Shown: in pieces, positions 41,823-51,311 of the stretch
Layout: each line of letters begins with the position of its first letter
Numbering within the stretch: position 1 is the first letter of the stretch
NCBI GenBank assembly: GCA_002118135.1
Contig: BDIU01000013.1
Span: 62,001 to 126,000 of the forward strand
DNA: 64,000 nucleotides
From: Trebouxia sp. TZW2008
Lineage: Eukaryota; Chlorophyta; Trebouxiophyceae; Trebouxiales; Trebouxiaceae
Reading direction: 5' to 3'
The notes under the pieces: generated by a model
Databases searched by the model: none
The model's input: only the letters and a program-made list of their open reading frames with translations
Told to the model about the DNA's origin: nothing
Position numbers and translations under genes: made by a program

Positions 41823-44800
41823 NNCCCCCCCCCCCCCCCCGGCCTGCTGCACACCCCAAGCTGCACCCCTGATTCATGATAAGGGCATATTGTTGCAAAT
41901 TACAGTTTTGAGTTTTTGCTGCAGCCCAGGCTGCGTCCCTAATCGACATTGAGGGCACATTTGGAAGGCTCCAGCTCATGGAGTCTGCATACCCCATGCT
42001 GCACCCCTGAACTGTACCAAAGGCACGCTTAGGAGCCTGCAGTTGAAGTTAGCTTGCAGTTCATGCGCTGCTACCTTCTGACCATGTCTATAGCAGCATT
42101 GTATATAGCAGAAAGTAGATGTGCTGCCCCGAACTGTCTCAAATATTGCTTGTTCCTGATGTTGCCCCTCTTTCTTTGTTAAGCTTGTTTGGGATTGCGT
42201 ACCTTTGCAGGGGCATAAGAAGACCAGGCTGGCGCTGACTTCCACAAAGATGGGCTTTGGTATTGTAGATTTGGAGCTCTTTGAGAACATGCAGCCAAAA
42301 GTGCATGCCTGATTGTTGATGAGAAGACAGTCAGAAGGCTCAAGTTGTAACCAACTTGCGATTCTGTGCTGCTGCCTCAGGGGCATCAGGAGGTTGGGTT
42401 GGTGCTGACTTTCACAGATATGGGCTCTGGAGTTGTAGCTTTGGATCTGTACAAAAGAATGCAGCAAAAGATGCATCCTTGATCCACACTGAAAGGGACA
42501 CTTTACAGGATACATTTGATATTGACTTGCAATGACATGTTGCATCCTGGATTGAGGAGCGGGCACAGGCTACTGTACACTTGAAACTGACCTGCGTGAA
42601 ATGCTGCTGCCATAGGGGCGTGAGAAGATTGGGTTGGTGCTGACCTTCACAGACATGGGCTTTGACATTGTGGTTTCAGATGTGGATACGGTTTGGCTGA
42701 AGAATCCGGTACCCTACCTGGCTCAATACCCTGAAGCTGACATCCTAGTGTCTAGTGACAGCTTGGTAGGTTGCTTCTCCCCTGCTTGAGCCCATGACTG
42801 CATTGTTGGCAATCACAGGGGAATATTGCCGCTGTGTTTGTGCTAATGAACGAGAGCCTACATGCTGCATGTTACTCTGCTGTGTTTGCTGCTGCTTGAG
42901 CCTATGACTGCATAAGCAGCAACAGAAGTGGCCGCATTGTGATGCTGCGTGCATTCTGCCTTGTATGCATCCGCATGCTGCATGCTGGAGCTGACATCCT
43001 AGTGTCCAGTGGCAGCTTGATAGGTTACTTGACCCCTTGCTTGAGCCTATGACTGCATTGATAGCAACCGCAGGAAAATTTCGCGAGTGTGTTTGCTGAC
43101 TTGCGTGAGGTTTCATGCTACATCCTGCCTAGTTGTTTCACCTATTGCTTTGGCCTATGACTGCATTCACAGCAACTCAGAAGGGCTGCAGATTCGCTAT
43201 AGTGTTTATGCTGGTTTCGATGAAATCTTCATACTGCATGTCGTTAATGTCAAGAGTTTCAGCCAAACAATTGTATCAACTTCAAAAAGCACAGCCATTA
43301 AGGGCATTGCAGCCAAAAGCAGCCTGTTGGCGTGGCCTAATAATGACCCCTGTCCACAAAGCACACGGCGTCAAAATGGTCCAAGTTGGATTTTTTTCTA
43401 CTAGACCCTGCTTGAGCTGGCAGACTTGCATATGCTAGGCTACCAGGCCTGGGATTGATGACTCACACATCAGTGAGTCATCACACCCAACCACCGGCTG
43501 ACCACTTGACAGCCAAATGTCGAGTGGTCAGCCGTTTTGATTGATAGAATGTTCTTGCAGCACGCCACCAGCACTGACGGGCCATTCGAGATGTACTCAG
43601 CTGCTGGGGTGGCCAACATCAACATCATGCTGTTCTGCTCCACACACTGTCAATTTCCTCTACTCAATTTGTCATTGGTTGCTGTGTCCATGCAGCATGC
43701 CACCACAATTGATGGGGCATTGGAGATGTATCCAGCTGCTGGAGTAGCCAACATTGGCATCATGCTGTTCTGCTCCACACACTGTCAATTTCGCCAATGA
43801 ACACATCAATATTAACAGTGGCTGGGTTGTGCTTGCAGCATGCCACTACAACTGATGGGGCATTGGAGATGTTCCCAGCTGCCGGGGTGGCCAACATCGG
43901 CATCATGCTGTTCCGCTCCACAGCCATGCAGTTTGCAGAGGTAAGCATGCACAAGGGCTGGACCTCAAGCAGCCATACCTGTATATTCTACACTGCACTT
44001 CCAGATCCAGTGTGACTTCTGCTGGAAGCATGCAACAGCTGCAGTATAAGCATGTACAAAGGCCCAGGACTAGAAGCAACCTGCCAATGCCGAAAGCACC
44101 CTGCAGACAACATCAATGTGGCAACATACTGTTCGTCTCCTCAGCCATGCATTTCGCAGGGTTGGGCATGCACAAGCATTACTCTTCCTTTAGCCTCAGT
44201 GAGTGGGTTGTTGGCAGATGCAATTCTCTGTGATCAACAATATGGTCAACAAGCACGTAACCACTCACTGACTTTGCATGCTTGTTTGCAAGAAGCAGCT
44301 CTATCTGCCTGATTTTGAAGGCACCCTGACAGGTAGACATCATACGAACGGCTTCATTCTGTCGCTGTTGGTGCAGTCAATTTATGTACAAGTCAAAGCC
44401 ATGTTTTGCAGGAATGGAATGAAGCATTACTGGCAAATGATGACTACTGGGACCAAAATGCCTTCAATGACCTGATGAATAAAGGTGCCAAGTTCGATGA
44501 TCAGCGCAGCGACCGCCTATTCATGTAAGTCCCCACACAGCCTCACATTATCTGTGCAGACTCATCGAGTACATCTTGCTTCAACGCTCAAATGCAATGC
44601 ATCTGCAGCTTTGTCTTTAACTCTCTATACGCTTGGTGACCTAGACAACGCAGCACAGTCACTACAGTTACAACAAGCATGATACGGGACAGCTGCAAGC
44701 GTCACATGCAAATGAGCACACATTGGCATCAAGGTGTTGTGCATTGATGTTGACATGGCATCAAGAAGTTGTGAATTGATATGTGACATGTATTTCAATT

Positions 44801-47800
44801 GGACATTTGCGCCGGGACAGGGGCTTTGATGGCAATATGAAGACAAACGTCCTGCTTGCTGTGCCACATCCTGCTTGCTGTGCCACATCCTGCTTGCTGT
44901 GCCTATAGCTGCATTGCAGCAGAACTGCCGCAAAACTGCATGCCGAACTGAATAGATGGGATGATGAGCCCTTGCTCTAACCAGGAGGATTGCTTTGTGA
45001 CTTGTTATGTGCATCATGACATAGGCTTTCATGGTAGATTGCGGATGGGCGACTTGGCAGTGTCCACATTCTGCAGTGGAAACACCTGCTTTATACAGCG
45101 CATGGCAAATACACTACACCTTTGAGCATAAAACCATACGCTCGCCATTGAGCATTGGCAAAGATGCTGTTCACCAATCATTGTTTTTGCGTCATGACAG
45201 GGGCTTTCATGGGAGACTGAAGATGGGCATCTTGCCAGTGTCTACCTTCTGCAGTGGGCACACCTTCTTCATACAGCGCATGGCAGACACCCTGGGTCTG
45301 GAACCTTATGTCGTCCATGCCACGTTCCAGTTCTCAGGCACTCCAGGCAAGCGCCACCGCATGAGAGAGAGCCAGTTGTGGGTCATGGTAAGCCTCAGCA
45401 CTCAGCGACATTCTGTGTGTTGTGACAGACTGCATCATCCCTGAAAAACATTGGCAATCTATGCTGTCCATGCCGTAATCCAGTTCTCAGGCACTTCAGG
45501 CAAGCAACACCGCATGAGAGAGAGCCGGTTGTGGGTCATGGTAAGCCGCAGAACTCAGCTCACTTGCTTTGGCGTGCTATCCTCTCAACCTTTCCAAAGA
45601 CTGTTTGAGAGACGCTTTTCTTTAGTACACACAACGCATTTAGCGGCATCGCTCATTGATGTTGCCTGCTATTGCTTGCAGAATGTGTTGTCGGGCTCTG
45701 TCCAACCAGTTGCAGTCGGAAGTCGCAAGTAACAGTGGAAGTGCAGACCTGCATTTGCAGCAGCGGTCAATGACCAACAGATGCAAGCGCGTCTCACTGT
45801 GAAGCTTATGCTGGATGCAGCCTTATGTCACAGCAAACTCAAGGAGTTGTGATTCAACAAAGACAGCTCGCACTGCTCTCAGAGCCTCTCAAACGCCCAG
45901 TTCAATCAACACCTGTGCAGCAGCAGTCAATAGTGCTCCTTGGCCCCAGGTCATGCAATTAGCAGCACTCAGCAGAGGTCGCATTGCATGAGATTGCTTT
46001 GCTTTGTGTGGCCCAGAGGAGCACTTCAGACCGCCTGGTGGTTTCCTCACCTTTGACCTACAACTGCGTGACCTGGTGCAACATTCAGCATCTCGTCAGT
46101 AAGTGATGCACAGCATAGTCAGATTGCTCTGCAGGACTCAGAAGAGTAATTCAGGCCGCCTGGTGGTCTCTTGACCCTTGATCTACACTTGCATGACCTG
46201 GTACAGCATTCAATGCTGCATCAACAGCTGATGCACAGCATCAATACCATATGCTTTGCAGGACCCAGAAGAGTGTTTCGGGCCGCCTAGTGGTTTTGTT
46301 CACCTTTGATCTGCACCTGCACGATTTGTGCAGCACTCAGCGCCAAATCAGAAATCAATGGACAGAAGTTGCTCTGCTTTGCAGGACTCAGAAGAGTACT
46401 TCAGGCCGCCTGGTAGCTTGCTGACCTTTGACCTACACCTGCACGACCTGGTACCGGACGCCACGCCAAATCAGCAACTGATGCATTAGGCAATTTATTG
46501 CAACATCAGCACACGAGTCAACACAGTTGCTTAGCCCCAAGCGCTTCTATGTAAGGCCTTCACCAGGCCACCTGCATTGCAATTCATGTGCCAAAGTGAC
46601 ATGAACTGACTTTGCCAAACTGACATGAACTGACTTTACTTTGCAGGACCCAGAGGAGTACTACAGGCCGCCTGGTGGTTTGCTCACCTTTGACCTGCAC
46701 CTGCACGATCTGGTACAGCATTCAGCGCCAAATCAGCAACTGATGCACAGCGTTGACAGCGGCCTGCAGCGAAACAACCTCAAGCTAGATGACAACAAAG
46801 CTGGCCACTTTGAACTGGCCAATGCACAGATACAGCAGGTCAGTCTGCTGTGCCGTGCGTTTTGTGTTTTGAGTGCATGAGGAACTGCTGCACAACATTG
46901 ACAGTGGCATGCAGCACAAGAACCTTCCATTTGGATGACAACAAAGCTGGCCACTTTCACTTGGCCGATGCCCAGATACAGCAGGTTTCGTCTGCTGTGC
47001 AATGCGATTCGTGCTTGCGAGCATGAGGAACTGATGCACAGCATTGACAGCGGCATGCAGTACAAAGTTTAAGTTGACATATATGACAACAAAGCTGGCC
47101 ATTTTGAGCTGGCCAATGCCCAGATACAACAGGTCAGTTGACAAGAAGCGCCAACTTTGAAGCAGTGTATCACATGGCTTAGAAAGTCAGCTGCACAGTG
47201 CTCGCTGTGAATGCTTTCTCACAGTGTGATGCTTGGCAGAGTGCTGAATAGCGTCACAGTGTAGTGCATGGCAGAGTACATCATAGCGCGGCTACTCTGA
47301 AATCAACAGAGCTTGTTTGGTCAAACTCAAGGCAAGTTATGCTGCAGGTGAGGGCAGCAATGGCTGTGGCCACAGCCCTGAACCGCACATTGGTGATGCC
47401 ACAGCTGTGGTGCGGCATGGACCGGTGGTGGGCGCCGCATGATGGCAACATTCCTGGATCCTCCCTGCAGCTACCTTTCAAATGCCCCATGGACCACATC
47501 TTTGACCTGGAACAGTAAGCTCATGAACAGCCCATCATCCAACCTGCACCATGCCAACTGTTTTGCGATGACCTTGTGCCGTCAGCATTGCTCTGTGAGC
47601 TGAGCAGGGCCCTGCAACAATGTGAGAGTACCGGTTCTTGATCTGCATGGTTGATGATGTTTTGTGGCAGGTCTAAAGGTTGACACAGCGGCTCACACAG
47701 GCTATGCTGCCTGAAGTCACCCTGCCCCTATGCAATGGCAAGGACACTAGGCTGCTTTGTCAATGCAAGCAAGTGCAGAAATTTCTGCAGTTCAGATACT

Positions 47801-50470
47801 TTGTGGCCTGAGCAGCATACATGTGCAGCAGTCAGCTGTTGTACTGCAGCTCATCTGTAGAGCCCTTCCAAAAGATGCTGCAAGCATAGCCTGCATGAGC
47901 TGATTGGCTGTTAATGCCTGGTGCTCCAGGAGGCAATCTTGCATTTGACTGCATTGTCTTGTTAGGTACCAGGGACAATCTGAGCAACACAGATTTGTGT
48001 GCTGGTTGAAACACTGCACATAAACATGCATGTCCTTGGTCAGCTCGCTTTTGCTGCTGCAGATCAGATCGCCATGCAGAAGACGCGCTTGGCCCTCACA
48101 TAGACTGCAGGGAATACTCTTTGCTGAACTACACTCGAGACCAAACTCCTTTTGCCTGTTTGTTCATTTCGGACAATCCTGCTAGCAGGTTGACTCCTAG
48201 GCAGATGTAACACAAACAGCATGCATGGTCTAGTCAAGCCGACTTGTGCTGATGCAGAATGATCAAACACCATCCAGAAGAAGCCCTTGGTCCCCACATT
48301 GACCAAAGGGAGCACTCTCTGCTGACCAACAACAAAAGACTGAAGGCCCTTGACTGTTTTGACTGTTGGGACAACCCTGCCAGCTGTGAAAGTGCTAGGC
48401 AGACCCAGAAGATACAGCATGCACGGCGTACGTCAGCTTGCTTGTGCTGCTGCAAAATGATCAAGCATGCGCTTGGGCCTTGCAAAGACTAGAGGGAGCA
48501 CTCTCTGCTGAGCGACTCCCAAAGCCCAACTCCCTTTGACTGCTTCACAAGACACTTTCTCAAGTTTCAAGTGCTTGGCGGACTTGGAACAGCCAACATG
48601 CATGGCCTGGATCAGCTCGTCTGTGCTGCTGCAGAATGATTCAGCACCGTCCAGAAGATGCCCTTGGCCCCCACATTGACTGGCGGGAGCACTCTCTGCT
48701 GAACAATACCCAAATGCCGCCAGAGGACATCGCTAGCACTGCCCACATACACATCTGCCAGGCAAGTGCGCAGGGTTGTACTGCTTACGTACCAGCTGAG
48801 CTGCTGATGAATGCCCAAATGTTGCCACAGGACATTGCCAGCACTGCCCACAAACACACCTTCCAGACAAGTGTGCAGCTAGCTACTGCTTACATACATC
48901 GCTGCAATGCTGATGCACCATTAGTAACCTGCAAGGTGATTGGTTGACGTTGCCATGCTCATCAATGAAGCAGCAGTGAGGCAACGGCACTGGAGAGACA
49001 GCTGTTTGACCAATGCAGCATCAGCACACAGTACACTTCAACACTTGATGATCAACAGTAAAACACATTGTGCGTTGTGTCAGGGCTGTGATAGGGCCTG
49101 CTAAGGCAACCATTGCCTGTGCTCGCAGGCAGGCAGACGAGGCAAGCTGCATTGATGGCATGAGGTTATGCTAGGTCATGCGCTAGGGCATGATGTGGCA
49201 CCCACAGCTTTGGTTGTGAATGCAGGAAACAAGGCAAGGTGCAGTGATGGCATGGGGTTATGCTAGGTCATGTGCTAGGGCATTTTTTGGCACCCACAGC
49301 TTTGGTTGTGTATGCAGGAAAAGAGGCAAGTTGCAGTGATGGCATGGGGTCATGCTAGGTCATGTGCTAGGGCGTGTTATGGCCACAGCTTTGGATGTGT
49401 ACGCAGGAAACTTGGCAGGCTGCACTGATGGCATGAGAATGTGCTAGGTCGTGCGCTAGGGCTCTATAAGGCACCCATAGCTTGCTTGTGCATGCAGGAA
49501 GATGAGGCAGGCTGCAGTGCTGGCAGCACGCCTGCTGTAGTTGGTGGCAGCAGTACAGTTGTTGGCTTGCAAGCCAACTTGACTGATCAGCAGCTCCGCA
49601 TAGCGTTGTCAGTAAGTGCTGACCTTGCACCAGCAATTCATGACCTTGTTTGCAATCTACAAACGGATGATTGCATCCCGCAAACCATCAACATCAATCT
49701 TGCCTGGCATTCTGTGATATGAAGCAATGAGCAGAATGTTCTGCCATTTCTGCAATGCGTCATCTTGCATATGCTGCTCCAGGTACGAGCATTTGTGGGT
49801 AGACTTTTGTCGCTCAAAAGCCTGACCTCAGCTTTGTACCTTGCATTGAATACAGCTTCAGAAGTCTAGCTAGGTTCCCTGTATCCCTTTGGGGTGAAGG
49901 GGGAACCTTTCTGTATCCTTTAATCTCCTTGTAAAAAGGAGCACACAAAGCTGCAGCATTCTTTTTGGGCTCAGACATTATGCAACATTACATACTTTGT
50001 TATGACAAGACAAGGTCTGGCTTGTGCAGGGCTTGAAGGACACAGCAATTGTGCACTTTGACACAATGCAGGGCGCATTTGGTGGTCATGCTAGCCATGG
50101 GGATGCCAGCAGGTACACACTTGCTCACTCCTGCTGCTTCCAAGCCTGAACAATCTGCTCTGTAGAAAATGTGCTGCAAATGCTGATTTTTTCTTAACGA
50201 AGGTTGGAGCCAATGTGGCACCAGTCATTTGGCAGTTGGCAATGGTATGGACTGCATCAGAAAATGTGGTGTGTTTGTTTCGAGCCTGCAACCAATATTG
50301 GCAATGTTGGCAGGTTTCAGCGGCGCACTGAGATACACACAAGCCTTTGGTGCTGTGTGGATGCCCACCCAGGTCATGTTTGGTACGACATGTGGTGGGA
50401 CCAGATACCGCATGAGGATAGGCATAAGCGCCAAATCAGCACAGCATGGAAACCAAGCACTGGCCCATGA
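38530..50470 (+). CDS. XEG113-like arabinosyltransferase (nucleotide-diphospho-sugar transferase family), about 934 aa
   Basis: Exons: 38530-38734, 38927-39690, 40160-40356, 41182-41428, 42616-42765, 43839-43940, 44412-44524, 45201-45387, 46647-46838, 47348-47514, 48635-48761, 49498-49611, 50030-50112, 50314-50470. All phases agree. Residues about 22-42 form a type II membrane anchor (YLGLGGAGLLFVVWLL), then a long disordered stem to about 390. The catalytic domain follows: VTWANFHYLDFTMNWVRH, VGAMDDELLEAL, the DxD site SDVDTVWLKNPVPYL, YWDQNAFNDL, ILPVSTFCSGHTFFIQ, LNRTLVMPQLWCGMDRWW and CPMDHIFDLEQ. This matches plant XEG113, a Golgi enzyme that arabinosylates hydroxyproline-rich glycoproteins. 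Donor 48762 is GC (CAG/GCAAGT). At least nine of its introns contain partial copies of neighbouring exons, making it 12 kb long. Identity by remembered family motifs; high confidence in family. Confidence 0.9.
40002..40136 (+). repeat. Upstream copy of XEG113-like exon 40160
   Basis: After GTGCAG the copy is open for 44 codons and matches the true exon (YTVEQAEPLSDAIHREEE compared with YTVEESVVEAAEPMSNAIHR), then runs into TGA. Acceptor intact. Confidence 0.85.
40817..41115 (+). repeat. Two to three upstream copies of XEG113-like exon 41182 start
   Basis: A decayed copy lies at about 40817-40910 (AACTTTCACTACCAGGATTT), a short fragment at about 40937-40970 (GGAGCTTAGTGCAAACCGTT) and a good copy at about 41028-41115 (SDNMVLVTWAHYHYLNLTTK in frame). 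The true exon starts at 41182. Confidence 0.85.
41790..41840. repeat. Poly-C tract with two N
   Basis: Thirty-three C, two N (41823-41824), then sixteen C, inside an intron of the XEG113-like gene. The true length is unknown; the N bases show the assembly did not resolve it. Confidence 0.95.
42211..42450 (+). repeat. Two decayed upstream copies of XEG113-like exon 42616
   Basis: Starting after CTTTGCAG (42211) and CCTCAG (42381), both resemble the exon start (GGGCGTGAGAAGATTGGGTT). The second is closer (VGLVLTFTDMGSGVVALD). Neither retains the DxD codons. Confidence 0.85.
42985..43022 (+). repeat. Downstream fragment of XEG113-like exon 42616-42765 end
   Basis: GAGCTGACATCCTAGTGTCC, then AGTGGCAGCTTG, repeats the exon end, but the donor GTAGGT has become ATAGGT. 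Confidence 0.8.
43458..43534. other. Two adjacent hairpins in an XEG113-like intron
   Basis: GATGACTCAC, six bases, GTGAGTCATC forms a perfect 10-bp stem. It is followed at 43495-43534 by CGGCTGACCACTTGAC, eight bases, GTCGAGTGGTCAGCCG, a 16-bp stem with one T/G position. Both lie just upstream of the first duplicate of exon 6. Confidence 0.75.
43561..43796 (+). repeat. Two upstream copies of XEG113-like exon 43839-43940
   Basis: Copies after TTGCAG at 43561 and after ATGCAG at 43696 match the true exon (HATTTDGALEMFPAAGVANI) with HATSTDGPFEMYSAAGVANI and HATTIDGALEMYPAAGVANI. Both acceptors and frames are intact through IMLF. Spacing 135 and 143 bp. A decayed fragment also lies at about 44110-44165. 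Confidence 0.95.
44819..45125 (+). repeat. Upstream copies of XEG113-like exon 45201
   Basis: A fragment at about 44819 (GGGCTTTGATGGCAATATGA) and a longer copy at about 45029-45125 (GCTTTCATGGTAGATTGCGG, then TTCTGCAGTGGAAACACC). Between them GTGCCACATCCTGCTTGCT is tandemly repeated near 44860. Confidence 0.8.
45459..45540 (+). repeat. Downstream copy of XEG113-like exon 45201-45387 end
   Basis: YAVHAVIQFSGTSGKQHRMR compared with YVVHATFQFSGTPGKRHRMR, followed by an intact ATG/GTAAGC donor. Confidence 0.9.
46012..46470 (+). repeat. Four upstream copies of XEG113-like exon 46647 start
   Basis: Copies start at about 46012, 46135, 46262 and 46385, three of them after TTTGCAG or CTGCAG, and match the true exon start DPEEYYRPPGGLLTFDLHLH. 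The second has TAA and the third is frameshifted; the fourth is closest to intact. Spacing about 123-127 bp. Confidence 0.95.
46885..47132 (+). repeat. Two downstream copies of XEG113-like exon 46647-46838 end
   Basis: Both contain GATGACAACAAAGCTGGCCA and end CAGCAG/GTTTCG (46984) and CAACAG/GTCAGT (47132). The same exon therefore has copies of its start upstream and of its end downstream. Confidence 0.95.
48063..48861 (+). repeat. Copies of XEG113-like exon 48635-48761
   Basis: Upstream copies start at 48063, 48257 and about 48456; the 48257 copy is the best (HPEEALGPHIDQREHSLL compared with RPEDALGPHIDWREHSLL). Downstream, about 48786-48861 repeats the exon end, with its donor CAG/ACAAGT in place of CAG/GCAAGT. 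Confidence 0.9.
49128..49497 (+). repeat. 90-bp tandem array of intron plus exon start (XEG113-like exon 49498)
   Basis: Units begin after GCAG at about 49136, 49226, 49318, 49407 and the true exon 49498, a period of 89-92 bp. Each has GGCAAG-like exon-start sequence, ATGCTAGGTCATG, and TTTGG-TGTG before the next GCAG. Only the last leads into an open exon. Confidence 0.95.
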
Positions 50471-51311
50471 TTCATGATAGCAAAATGAATTTGGATACAG
50501 AATTGTGAGGTACAGAATTGATTGCCTGGAGTCGTGGTATGCAGCAGTGAAAGTGGATTGTGAAGCAGTGGGCTGTTTATAAACTTCGCACAACCCCAGG
50601 TGCAGTGTTTGAAACGTTCACATCAATTTGATGTCATTTTGCTGGTTCGATGCCAGCATCTGTGTAGCTACCCGTGTCTTACACTGAAGACTCCAATCTT
50701 TTATAGCTTTAATCAACATGAGTAGTGGCTTCCCATGCTCACAGCATGCATCTATCCATGGTGACAGGATGCAGCATGCCAAGCGCGACAAGCTTGTGTT
50801 AACGGTAGAGGTGCGATCTCGACATGAACTCACAGAATCCTTGATGCCCCCTCTGTAAGCGAGGAAGAAGTGTGGACCGGGAGGTAGACTTCGTGCAGAG
50901 TGACCTGGCAATCGACACTTGAGCCCGACCGGCTTCCCAGCAAACGCCCAAGGGTTCTGGCTTCAGCTCCAGTTGCTTCAAATTGCCGGTTGCTGCTTCC
51001 GAGGCATTCGCGCTGTGTTGTAGCTAGCACAACGATACGCAACTGATCTCGGTCAACGTCGGTCAGCGAGTGTGCACAGCCGCTTTGCATTTCGTCGTTG
51101 TGGCCGAAGCGTGTTGATAGCTTTTTCGGAAATACCTATCATGTTAGCCTGTTTCCCAACGTCGGTTGCACATCAGTCTGCGCAAAGGCCTTGCCACTCT
51201 GCCATTTGTCTGTGAGCGCAGCAGACTGAGCTCAAGGTGCGTTGACCCGAGGACTGCCTGGTCGCCCGTCCTGCCCGAACGACTTTGAGACATAGATGTC
51301 ACGCAGGTTTC
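50471..51311. other. Intergenic region with possible minus-strand exon and CpG-rich start
   Basis: It holds the XEG113-like 3' UTR and a CpG-rich block about 50770-51300 ahead of the AUX1-like ATG. A minus-strand ORF 51090-50830 starts with ATG and is protein-like (DRDQLRIVVLATTQRECLG), with a GTGAGT donor-like site near its end; it may be the first exon of a small divergent gene, not confirmed. Confidence 0.4.

Noticed and set aside
41668..41952. ORF with a proline run across the poly-C tract
   Set aside because: It is created by a homopolymer containing N bases inside an intron.
46012..46470. Regularly spaced repeats resembling a CRISPR array
   Set aside because: Units are diverged copies of a coding exon start with splice acceptors, in a eukaryotic intron. 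Repeat and spacer lengths do not fit a CRISPR array.
50630..50665. tRNA-like T arm: GCTGG, TTCGATG, CCAGC
   Set aside because: The arm is perfect, but no matching acceptor stem, D arm or anticodon arm lies at the right distance on either strand.
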